Of a stretch of 64,000 bases of DNA, positions 1-11,500 are shown piece by piece. The stretch comes from Panagrolaimus kolymaensis. Its lineage: Eukaryota; Nematoda; Chromadorea; Rhabditida; Panagrolaimidae. Positions within the stretch are counted from its first letter, which is position 1, and the number at the start of each line of letters is the position of its first letter. The translations under genes were made by a program, and so were the position numbers. The DNA lies in assembly GCA_028622995.1 (NCBI GenBank), contig JAJQJQ010000042.1, forward strand, positions 992,001 to 1,056,000, written 5' to 3'. The notes under the pieces were generated by a model. The model had not been told where the DNA came from and did no database searches. It saw nothing but the letters and a program-made list of their open reading frames with translations.

Positions 1-12
1 AAACCCGTTAGT

Positions 13-283
13 AAGCTTCGAGGTCGATCAAAATTTTAATTTAATATTTTGTAAAAAATAAAAAGCGGTCGAAATTCCTGCATTTATTGCATCTTTTAAT
101 ACATCTCTCTCCTTTGATGATTTTGTTTTTAGAAAAAAACCCGTTAGTAAGCTTCGAGGTCCATCAAAATATAAATTTAGTATTTTATAAAAATAAAAAG
201 CGGTTGAAATTCCTGCATTTATTGCATCTTTTAATACATCTCTCTCCTTTGATGATTTTGTTTTTAGAAAAAAACCCGTTAGT
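13..283 (+). repeat. Reference 271-bp dimer (136 + 135 bp monomers)
   Basis: HindIII-to-HindIII this dimer runs 13-148 (136 bp, TTTAATTTAATATTTTGTAA core) and 149-283 (135 bp, ATAAATTTAGTATTTTATAA core). The two halves differ mainly in the AT core, including one extra A in the A-run before TAAAAAGC, and in GGTCGATC against GGTCCATC. This alternation is the basic unit of much of domain 1. Confidence 0.9.
94..113 (+). repeat. Variable slot, T version (first clear example)
   Basis: Between the near-invariant GCATTTATTGCATC and TTGATGA, this monomer carries the pyrimidine-rich version TTTTAATACATCTCTCTCCT. It occurs in all three domains. The alternative version is shown at 1043-1062; the two differ at 10 of 20 positions without a length change. 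Confidence 0.9.
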
Positions 284-1042
284 AAGCTTCGAGGTCGATC
301 AAAATTTTAATTTAATATTTTGTTAAAAATAAAAAGCGGTCGAAATTCTTGCATTTATTGCTTCTTTTAATACATCTCTCTCCTTTGATGATTTTGTTTT
401 TAGAAAAATACCCGTTAGTAAGCTTCGAGGTCCATCAAAATATAAATTTAGTATTTTATAAAAATAAAAAGCGGTTGAAATTCCTGCATTTATTGCATCT
501 TTTAATACATCTCTCTCCTTTGATGATTTTGTTTTTAGAAAAAAACCCGTTAGTGAGCTTCGAGGTCGATCAAAATTTTAATTTAATATTTTGTAAAAAA
601 TAAAAAGCGGTCGAAATTCTTGCATTTATTGCTTCTTTTAATACATCTCTCTCCTTTGATGATTTTGTTTTTAGAAAAAAACCCGTTAGTTAGCTTCGAG
701 GTCCATCAAAATATAAATTTAGTATTTTATAAAAATAAAAAGCGGTCGAAATTCCTGCATTTATTGCATCTTTTAATACATCTCTCTCCTTTGATGATTT
801 TGTTTTTAGAAAAAAACCCGTTAGTAAGCTTCGAGGTCGATCAAAATTTTAATTTAATATTTTGTAAAAAATAAAAAGCGGTCGAAATTCTTGCATTTAT
901 TGCTTCTTTTAATACATCTCTCTCCTTTGATGAATTTGTTTTTAGAAAAAAACCCGTTAGTTAGCTTCGAGGTCCATCAAAATTTTAATTTAATATTTTG
1001 TAAAAAATAAAAAGCGGTCGAAATTCTTGCATTTATTGCATC

Positions 1043-1062
1043 ACTAAACTCAAATCAGTCCA
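1043..1062 (+). repeat. Variable slot, C version (first example)
   Basis: Here the same slot reads ACTAAACTCAAATCAGTCCA, again between GCATTTATTGCATC and TTGATGA. It is alignable without gaps to the T version but differs at half of the positions. A sub-version, ACTAAATTCAAATCAGTCCA, is common in domain 2. Both slot versions occur next to several different AT cores. Confidence 0.9.
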
Positions 1063-1297
1063 TTGATGATTTTGTTTTTAGAAAAAAACCGGTTAGTAAG
1101 CTTCGAGGTCCATCAAAATATAAATTTAGTATTTTATAAAAATAAAAAGCGGTCGAAATTCCTGCATTTATTGCATCTTTTAATACATCTCTCTCCTTTG
1201 ATGATTTTGTTTTTAGAAAAAAACCCGTTAGTAAGCTTCGAGGTCCATCAAAATTTTAATTTAGTATTTTATAAAAAATAAAAAGCGGTCGAAATTC

Positions 1298-2636
1298 TTG
1301 CATTTATTGCTTCTTTTAATACATCTCTCTCCTTTGATGATTTTGTTTTTAGAAAAAAACCCGTTAGTAAGCTTCGAGGTCCATCAAAATATAAATTTAG
1401 TATTTTATAAAAATAAAAAGCGGTCGAAATTCCTGCATTTATTGCATCTTTTAATACATCTCTCTCCTTTGATGATTTTGTTTTTAGAAAAAAACCCGTT
1501 AGTAAGCTTCGAGGTCCATCAAAATTTTAATTTAGTATTTTATAAAAAATAAAAAGCGGTCGAAATTCTTGCATTTATTGCTTCTTTTAATACATCTCTC
1601 TCCTTTGATGATTTTGTTTTTAGAAAAAAACCGGTTAGTAAGCTTCGAGGTCCATCAAAATATAAATTTAGTATTTTATAAAAATAAAAAGCGGTCGAAA
1701 TTCCTGCATTTATTGCATCTTTTAATACATCTCTCTCCTTTGATGATTTTGTTTTTAGAAAAAAACCCGTTAGTAAGCTTCGAGGTCCATCAAAATTTTA
1801 ATTTAGTATTTTATAAAAAATAAAAAGCGGTCGAAATTCTTGCATTTATTGCTTCTTTTAATACATCTCTCTCCTTTGATGATTTTGTTTTTAGAAAAAA
1901 ACCCGTTAGTAAGCTTCGAGGTCCATCAAAATATAAATTTAGTATTTTATAAAAATAAAAAGCGGTCGAAATTCCTGCATTTATTGCATCTTTTAATTCA
2001 TCTCTCTCCTTTGATGATTTTGTTTTTAGAAAAAAACCCGTTAGTAAGCTTCGATGTCCATCAAAATTTTAATTTAGTATTTTATAAAAAATAAAAAGCG
2101 GTCGAAATTCCTGCATTTATTGCATCTTTTAATACATCTCTCTCCTTTGATGATTTTGTTTTTAGAAAAAAACCGGTTAGTAAGCTTCGAGGTCCATCAA
2201 AATATAAATTTAGTATTTTATAAAAATAAAAAGCGGTCGAAATTCCTGCATTTTTTGCATCTTTTAATACATCTCTCTCCTTTGATGATTTTGTTTTTAG
2301 AAAAAAACCCGTTAGTAAGCTTCGAGGTCCATCAAAATTTTAATTTAGTATTTTATAAAAAATAAAAAGCGGTCGAAATTCTTGCATTTATTGCTTCTTT
2401 TAATACATCTCTCTCCTTTGATGATTTTGTTTTTAGAAAAAAACCCGTTAGTAAGCTTCGAGGTCCATCAAAATATAAATTTAGTATTTTATAAAAATAA
2501 AAAGCGGTCGAAATTCCTGCATTTATTGCATCTTTTAATACATCTCTCTCCTTTGATGATTTTGTTTTTAGAAAAAAACCCGTTAGTAAGCTTCGATGTC
2601 CATCAAAATTTTAATTTAGTATTTTATAAAAAATAA
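1298..2636 (+). repeat. Run of homogeneous 271-bp dimers
   Basis: Equivalent points recur at 1298, 1569, 1840, 2111 and 2382, exactly 271 bp apart, so about five dimers lie in a row. Each has a GCTTC-bearing 136-bp monomer followed by a 135-bp-core monomer. One copy has GCATC and another GCATTTTTTGC as private changes. A similar shorter run with the same spacing lies at about 349-890. Confidence 0.88.
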
Positions 2637-2799
2637 AAAGCGGTCGAAATTCCTGCATTTATTGCATCTTTTAATACATCTCTCTCCTTTGATGATTTTG
2701 TTTTTAGAAAAAAACCCGTTAGTAAGCTTCGAGGTCCATCAAAATTTTAATTTAGTATTTTATAAAAAATAAAAAGCGGTCGAAATTCTTGCATTTATT

Positions 2800-4729
2800 G
2801 CTTCTTTTAATACATCTCTCTCCTTTGATGAATTTGTTTTTAGAAAAAAACCGGTTAGTAAGCTTCGAGGTCCATCAAAATATAAATTTAGTATTTTATA
2901 AAAATAAAAAGCGGTCGAAATTCCTGCATTTATTGCATCTTTTAATACATCTCTCTCCTTTGATGATTTTGTTTTTAGAAAAAAACCCGTTAGTAAGCTT
3001 CGAGGTCCATCAAAATTTTAATTTAGTATTTTATAAAAAATAAAAAGCGGTCGAAATTCTTGCATTTATTGCTTCTTTTAATACATCTCTCTCCTTTGAT
3101 GATTTTGTTTTTAGAAAAAAACCCGTTAGTAAGCTTCGAGGTCCATCAAAATTTTAATTTAGTATTTTATAAAAAATAAAAAGCGGTCGAAATTCTTGCA
3201 TTTATTGCTTCTTTTAATACATCTCTCTCCTTTGATGATTTTGTTTTTAGAAAAAAACCCGTTAGTAAGCTTCGAGGTCCATCAAAATATAAATTTAGTA
3301 TTTTATAAAAATAAAAAGCGGTCGAAATTCCTGCATTTATTGCATCTTTTAATACATCTCTCTCCTTTGATGATTTTGTTTTTAGAAAAAAACCCGTTAG
3401 TAAGCTTCGAGGTCCATCAAAATTTTAATTTAGTATTTTATAAAAAATAAAAAGCGGTCGAAATTCTTGCATTTATTGCTTCTTTTAATACATCTCTCTC
3501 CTTTGATGATTTTGTTTTTAGAAAAAAACCCGTTAGTAAGCTTCGAGGTCCATCAAAATTTTAAATCAGTATTTTATAAAAAATAAAAAGCGGTCGAAAT
3601 TCTTGCATTTATTGCATCACTAAACTCAAATCAGTCCATTGATGATTTTGTTTTTAGAAAAAAACCGGTTAGTAAGCTTCGAGGTCCATCAAAATATAAA
3701 TTTAGTATTTTATAAAAATAAAAAGCGGTCGAAATTCCTGCATTTATTGCATCTTTTAATACATCTCTCTCCTTTGATGAATTTGTTTTTAGAAAAAAAC
3801 CGGTTAGTAAGCTTCGAGGTCCATCAAAATATAAATTTAGTATTTTATAAAAATAAAAAGCGGTCGAAATTCCTGCATTTATTGCATCTTTTAATACATC
3901 TCTCTCCTTTGATGATTTTGTTTTTAGAAAAAAACCCGTTAGTAAGCTTCGAGGTCCATCAAAATTTTAATTTAGTATTTTATAAAAAATAAAAAGCGGT
4001 CGAAATTCTTGCATTTATTGCTTCTTTTAATACATCTCTCTCCTTTGATGATTTTGTTTTTAGAAAAAAACCCGTTAGTAAGCTTCGAGGTCCATCAAAA
4101 TTTTAATTTAGTATTTTATAAAAAATAAAAAGCGGTCGAAATTCTTGCATTTATTGCTTCTTTTAATACATCTCTCTCCTTTGATGATTTTGTTTTTAGA
4201 AAAAAACCCGTTAGTAAGCTTCGAGGTCCATCAAAATATAAATTTAGTATTTTATAAAAATAAAAAGCGGTCGAAATTCCTGCATTTATTGCATCTTTTA
4301 ATACATCTCTCTCCTTTGATGATTTTGTTTTTAGAAAAAAACCCGTTAGTAAGCTTCGAGGTCCATCAAAATTTTAATTTAGTATTTTATAAAAAATAAA
4401 AAGCGGTCGAAATTCTTGCATTTATTGCTTCTTTTAATACATCTCTCTCCTTTGATGATTTTGTTTTTAGAAAAAAACCCGTTAGTAAGCTTCGAGGTCC
4501 ATCAAAATTTTAAATCAGTATTTTATAAAAAATAAAAAGCGGTCGAAATTCTTGCATTTATTGCATCACTAAACTCAAATCAGTCCATTGATGATTTTGT
4601 TTTTAGAAAAAAACCGGTTAGTAAGCTTCGAGGTCCATCAAAATATAAATTTAGTATTTTATAAAAATAAAAAGCGGTCGAAATTCCTGCATTTATTGCA
4701 TCTTTTAATACATCTCTCTCCTTTGATGA
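2800..4729 (+). repeat. 949-bp higher-order unit (7 monomers), about 2 copies
   Basis: Shifting by 949 bp aligns 2800-3780 with 3749-4729. The private marker TTTTAAATCAGT at about 3560 recurs at about 4509. The arrangement of 135 and 136-bp monomers and of the single C-version slot (3616 and 4565 area) is the same in both. The match stops at a GCTTC/GCATC difference on the left and a GAATTTG/GATTTTG difference on the right. Confidence 0.85.
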
Positions 4730-4917
4730 TTTTGTTTTTAGAAAAAAACCCGTTAGTAAGCTTCGAGGTCCATCAAAATTTTAATTTAGTATTTTATAAA
4801 AAATAAAAAGCGGTCGAAATTCTTGCATTTATTGCTTCTTTTAATACATCTCTCTCCTTTGATGATTTTGTTTTTAGAAAAAATCCCGTTAGTAAGCTTC
4901 GAGGTCCATCAAAATAT

Positions 4918-6290
4918 AAATTTAGTATTTTATAAAAAATAAAAAGCGGTCGAAATTCTTGCATTTATTGCATCTTTTAATACATCTCTCTCCTTTGATG
5001 ATTTTGTTTTTAGAAAAAAACCCGTTAGTAAGCTTCGAGGTCCATCAAAATTTTAATTCAGTATTTTATAAAAAATAAAAAGCGGTCGAAATTCTTGCAT
5101 TTATTGCATCACTAAACTCAAATCAGTCCATTGATGATTTTGTTTTTAGAAAAAAACCGGTTAGTAAGCTTCGAGGTCCATCAAAATATAAATTTAGTAT
5201 TTTATAAAAATAAAAAGCGGTCGAAATTCCTGCATTTATTGCATCTTTTAATACATCTCTCTCCTTTGATGATTTTGTTTTTAGAAAAAAACCCGTTAGT
5301 AAGCTTCGAGGTCCATCAAAATTTTAATTCAGTATTTTATAAAAAATAAAAAGCGGTCGAAATTCTTGCATTTATTGCATCTTTTAATACATCTCTCTCC
5401 TTTGATGATTTTGTTTTTAGAAAAAAACCCGTTAGTAAGCTTCGAGGTCCATCAAAATATAAATTTAGTATTTTATAAAAATAAAAAGCGGTCGAAATTC
5501 CTGCATTTATTGCATCTTTTAATACATCTCTCTCCTTTGATGATTTTGTTTTTAGAAAAAAACCCGTTAGTAAGCTTCGAGGTCCATCAAAATTTTAATT
5601 TAGTATTTTATAAAAAATAAAAAGCGGTCGAAATTCTTGCATTTATTGCTTCTTTTAATACATCTCTCTCCTTTGATGAATTTGTTTTTAGAAAAAAACC
5701 CGTTAGTTAGCTTCGAGGTCCATCAAAATTTTAATTTAATATTTTGTAAAAAATAAAAAGCGGTCGAAATTCTTGCATTTATTGCACCTTTTAATACATC
5801 TCTCTCCTTTGATGATTTTGTTTTTAGATAAAAACCCGTTAGTAAGCTTCGAGGTCCATCAAAATTTTAATTTAGTATTTTATAAAAAATAAAAAGCGGT
5901 CGAAATTCTTGCATTTATTGCATCTTTTAATACATCTCTCTCCTTTGATGATTTTGTTTTTAGAAAAAAACCCGTTAGTAAGCTTCGAGGTCCATCAAAA
6001 TTTTAATTCAGTATTTTATAAAAAATAAAAAGCGGTCGAAATTCTTGCATTTATTGCATCACTAAACTCAAATCAGTCCATTGATGATTTTGTTTTTAGA
6101 AAAAAACCGGTTAGTAAGCTTCGAGGTCCATCAAAATATAAATTTAGTATTTTATAAAAATAAAAAGCGGTCGAAATTCCTGCATTTATTGCATCTTTTA
6201 ATACATCTCTCTCCTTTGATGATTTTGTTTTTAGATAAAAACCCTTTAGTAAGCTTCGAGGTCCATCAAAATTTTAATTTAGTATTTTAT
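4918..6290 (+). repeat. 950-bp spaced duplication
   Basis: The stretch 4918-5340 reappears at 5868-6290, including the TTTTAATTCAG core, the single C-version slot and the CCGGTTAG monomer that follows. The second copy has private changes (AGATAAAAACCCTTTAG near 6233). The intervening monomers differ, so this is a partial rather than a clean tandem unit. Confidence 0.65.
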
Positions 6291-8583
6291 AAAAAATAAA
6301 AAGCGGTCGAAATTCTTGCATTTATTGCTTCTTTTAATACATCTCTCTCCTTTGATGATTTTGTTTTTAGAAAAAAACCCGTTAGTAAGCTTCGAGGTCC
6401 ATCAAAATTTTAATTTAGTATTTTATAAAAAATAAAAAGCGGTCGAAATTCTTGCATTTATTGCTTCTTTTAATACATCTCTCTCCTTTGATGAATTTGT
6501 TTTTAGAAAAAAACCCGTTAGTAAGCTTCGAGGTCCATCAAAATTTTAATTTAGTATTTTATAAAAAATAAAAAGCGGTCGAAATTCTTGCATTTATTGC
6601 TTCTTTTAATACATCTCTCTCCTTTGATGATTTTGTTTTTAGAAAAAAACCCGTTAGTAAGCTTCGAGGTCCATCAAAATTTTAATTTAGTATTTTATAA
6701 AAAATAAAAAGCGGTCGAAATTCTTGCATTTATTGCTTCTTTTAATACATCTCTCTCCTTTGATGATTTTGTTTTTAGAAAAAAACCCGTTAGTAAGCTT
6801 CGAGGTCCATCAAAATATAAATTTAGTATTTTATAAAAATAAAAAGCGGTCGAAATTCCTGCATTTATTGCATCTTTTAATACATCTCTCTCCTTTGATG
6901 ATTTTGTTTTTAGAAAAAAACCCGTTAGTAAGCTTCGAGGTCCATCAAAATTTTAATTTAGTATTTTATAAAAAATAAAAAGCGGTCGAAATTCTTGCAT
7001 TTATTGCTTCTTTTAATACATCTCTCTCCTTTGATGATTTTGTTTTTAGAAAAAAACCCGTTAGTAAGCTTCGAGGTCCATCAAAATATAAATTTAGTAT
7101 TTTATAAAAATAAAAAGCGGTCGAAATTCCTGCATTTATTGCATCTTTTAATACATCTCTCTCCTTTGATGATTTTGTTTTTAGAAAAAAACCCGTTAGT
7201 AAGCTTCGAGGTCCATCAAAATATAAATTTAGTATTTTATAAAAATAAAAAGCGGTCGAAATTCCTGCATTTATTGCATCTTTTAATACATCTCTCTCCT
7301 TTGATGATTTTGTTTTTAGAAAAAAACCCGTTAGTAAGCTTCGAGGTCCATCAAAATTTTAATTTAATATTTTGTAAAAAATAAAAAGCGGTCGAAATTC
7401 TTGCATTTATTGCATCACTAAACTCAAATCAGTCCATTGATGATTTTGTTTTTAGAAAAAAACCGGTTAGTAAGCTTCGAGGTCCATCAAAATATAAATT
7501 TAGTATTTTATAAAAATAAAAAGCGGTCGAAATTCCTGCATTTATTGCATCTTTTAATACATCTCTCTCCTTTGATGAATTTGTTTTTAGAAAAAAACCC
7601 GTTAGTTAGCTTCGAGGTCCATCAAAATTTTAATTTAATATTTTGTAAAAAATAAAAAGCGGTCGAAATTCTTGCATTTATTGCATCACTAAACTCAAAT
7701 CAGTCCATTGATGATTTTGTTTTTAGAAAAAAACCGGTTAGTAAGCTTCGAGGTCCATCAAAATATAAATTTAGTATTTTATAAAAATAAAAAGCGGTCG
7801 AAATTCCTGCATTTATTGCATCTTTTAATACATCTCTCTCCTTTGATGATTTTGTTTTTAGAAAAAAACCCGTTAGTAAGCTTCGAGGTCCATCAAAATA
7901 TAAATTTAGTATTTTATAAAAATAAAAAGCGGTCGAAATTCCTGCATTTATTGCATCTTTTAATACATCTCTCTCCTTTGATGATTTTGTTTTTAGAAAA
8001 AAACCCGTTAGTAAGCTTCGAGGTCCATCAAAATTTTAATTTAATATTTTGTAAAAAATAAAAAGCGGTCGAAATTCTTGCATTTATTGCATCACTAAAC
8101 TCAAATCAGTCCATTGATGATTTTGTTTTTAGAAAAAAACCGGTTAGTAAGCTTCGAGGTCCATCAAAATATAAATTTAGTATTTTATAAAAATAAAAAG
8201 CGGTCGAAATTCCTGCATTTATTGCATCTTTTAATACATCTCTCTCCTTTGATGATTTTGTTTTTAGAAAAAAACCCGTTAGTAAGCTTCGAGGTCCATC
8301 AAAATTTTAATTTAGTATTTTATAAAAAATAAAAAGCGGTCGAAATTCTTGCATTTATTGCTTCTTTTAATACATCTCTCTCCTTTGATGATTTTGTTTT
8401 TAGAAAAAACCCGTTAGTAAGCTTCGAGGTCCATCAAAATATAAATTTAGTATTTTATAAAAATAAAAAGCGGTCGAAATTCCTGCATTTATTGCATCTT
8501 TTAATACATCTCTCTCCTTTGATGATTTTGTTTTTAGAAAAAAACCCGTTAGTAAGCTTCGAGGTCCATCAAAATTTTAATTT

Positions 8584-11500
8584 AGTATTTTATAAAAAAT
8601 AAAAAGCGGTCGAAATTCCTGCATTTATTGCATCTTTTAATACATCTCTCTCCTTTGATGATTTTGTTTTTAGAAAAAAACCCGTTAGTAAGCTTCGAGG
8701 TCCATCAAAATTTTAATTTAATATTTTGTAAAAAATAAAAAGCGGTCGAAATTCTTGCATTTATTGCATCACTAAACTCAAATCAGTCCATTGATGATTT
8801 TGTTTTTAGAAAAAAACCCGTTAGTAAGCTTCGAGGTCCATCAAAATTTTAATTTAATATTTTGTAAAAAATAAAAAGCGGTCGAAATTCTTGCATTTAT
8901 TGCATCACTAAACTCAAATCAGTCCATTGATGATTTTGTTTTTAGAAAAAAACCGGTTAGTAAGCTTCGAGGTCCATCAAAATATAAATTTAGTATTTTA
9001 TAAAAATAAAAAGCTGTCGAAATTCTTGCATTTATTGCATCACTAAACTCAAATCAGTCCATTGATGAATTTGTTTTTAGAAAAAAACCCGTTAGTAAGC
9101 TTCGAGGTCCATCAAAATTTTAATTCAGTATTTTATAAAAAATAAAAAGCGGTCGAAATTCCTGCATTTATTGCATCTTTTAATACATCTCTCTCCTTTG
9201 ATGATTTTGTTTTTAGAAAAAAACCCGTTAGTAAGCTTCGAGGTCCATCAAAATTTTAATTTAATATTTTGTAAAAAATAAAAAGCGGTCGAAATTCTTG
9301 CATTTATTGCATCACTAAACTCAAATCAGTCCATTGATGATTTTGTTTTTAGAAAAAAACCGGTTAGTAAGCTTCGAGGTCCATCAAAATATAAATTTAG
9401 TATTTTATAAAAATAAAAAGCGGTCGAAATTCCTGCATTTATTGCATCTTTTAATACATCTCTCTCCTTTGATGAATTTGTTTTTAGAAAAAAACCCGTT
9501 AGTAAGCTTCGAGGTCCATCAAAATATAAATTTAGTATTTTATAAAAATAAAAAGCGGTCGAAATTCCTGCATTTATTGCATCTTTTAATACATCTCTCT
9601 CCTTTGATGATTTTGTTTTTAGAAAAAAACCCGTTAGTAAGCTTCGAGGTCCATCAAAATTGTAATTTAGTATTTTATAAAAAATAAAAAGCGGTCGAAA
9701 TTCTTGCATTTATTGCTTCTTTTAATACATCTCTCTCCTTTGATGAATTTGTTTTTAGAAAAAAACCCGTTAGTTAGCTTCGAGGTCCATCAAAATTTTA
9801 ATTTAATATTTTGTAAAAAATAAAAAGCGGTCGAAATTCTTGCATTTATTGCATCACTAAACTCAAATCAGTCCATTGATGATTTTGTTTTTAGAAAAAA
9901 ACCGGTTAGTAAGCTTCGAGGTCCATCAAAATATAAATTTAGTATTTTATAAAAATAAAAAGCGGTCGAAATTCCTGCATTTATTGCATCTTTTAATACA
10001 TCTCTCTCCTTTGATGATTTTGTTTTTAGAAAAAAACCCGTTAGTAAGCTTCGAGGTCCATCAAAATTTTAATTTAGTATTTTATAAAAAATAAAAAGCG
10101 GTCGAAATTCTTGCATTTATTGCTTCTTTTAATACATCTCTCTCCTTTGATGATTTTGTTTTTAGAAAAAACCCGTTAGTAAGCTTCGAGGTCCATCAAA
10201 ATATAAATTTAGTATTTTATAAAAATAAAAAGCGGTCGAAATTCCTGCATTTATTGCATCTTTTAATACATCTCTCTCCTTTGATGATTTTGTTTTTAGA
10301 AAAAAACCCGTTAGTAAGCTTCGAGGTCCATCAAAATTTTAATTTAGTATTTTATAAAAAATAAAAAGCGGTCGAAATTCTTGCATTTATTGCTTCTTTT
10401 AATACATCTCTCTCCTTTGATGATTTTGTTTTTAGAAAAAAACCCGTTAGTAAGCTTCGAGGTCCATCAAAATATAAATTTAGTATTTTATAAAAATAAA
10501 AAGCGGTCGAAATTCCTGCATTTATTGCATCTTTTAATACATCTCTCTCCTTTGATGATTTTGTTTTTAGAAAAAAACCCGTTAGTAAGCTTCGAGGTCC
10601 ATCAAAATTTTAATTTAGTATTTTATAAAAAATAAAAAGCGGTCGAAATTCCTGCATTTATTGCATCTTTTAATACATCTCTCTCCTTTGATGATTTTGT
10701 TTTTAGAAAAAAACCCGTTAGTAAGCTTCGAGGTCCATCAAAATTTTAATTTAATATTTTGTAAAAAATAAAAAGCGGTCGAAATTCTTGCATTTATTGC
10801 ATCACTAAACTCAAATCAGTCCATTGATGATTTTGTTTTTAGAAAAAAACCCGTTAGTAAGCTTCGAGGTCCATCAAAATTTTAATTTAATATTTTGTAA
10901 AAAATAAAAAGCGGTCGAAATTCTTGCATTTATTGCATCACTAAACTCAAATCAGTCCATTGATGATTTTGTTTTTAGAAAAAAACCGGTTAGTAAGCTT
11001 CGAGGTCCATCAAAATATAAATTTAGTATTTTATAAAAATAAAAAGCTGTCGAAATTCTTGCATTTATTGCATCACTAAACTCAAATCAGTCCATTGATG
11101 AATTTGTTTTTAGAAAAAAACCCGTTAGTAAGCTTCGAGGTCCATCAAAATTTTAATTTAGTATTTTATAAAAAATAAAAAGCTGTCGAAATTCTTGCAT
11201 TTATTGCATCACTAAACTCAAATCAGTCCATTGATGAATTTGTTTTTAGAAAAAAACCCGTTAGTAAGCTTCGAGGTCCATCAAAATTTTAATTCAGTAT
11301 TTTATAAAAAATAAAAAGCGGTCGAAATTCCTGCATTTATTGCATCTTTTAATACATCTCTCTCCTTTGATGATTTTGTTTTTAGAAAAAAACCCGTTAG
11401 TAAGCTTCGAGGTCCATCAAAATTTTAATTTAATATTTTGTAAAAAATAAAAAGCGGTCGAAATTCTTGCATTTATTGCATCACTAAACTCAAATCAGTC

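Noticed and set aside
9326..9709. 127-codon open frame on the minus strand (and similar ones near 15900, 21462, 25249, 26739, 58644 and 59596)
   Set aside because: It is the complement of the same monomers and depends only on runs of 135-bp copies or on lucky frame starts. It is a stop-poor repeat frame and not a gene.
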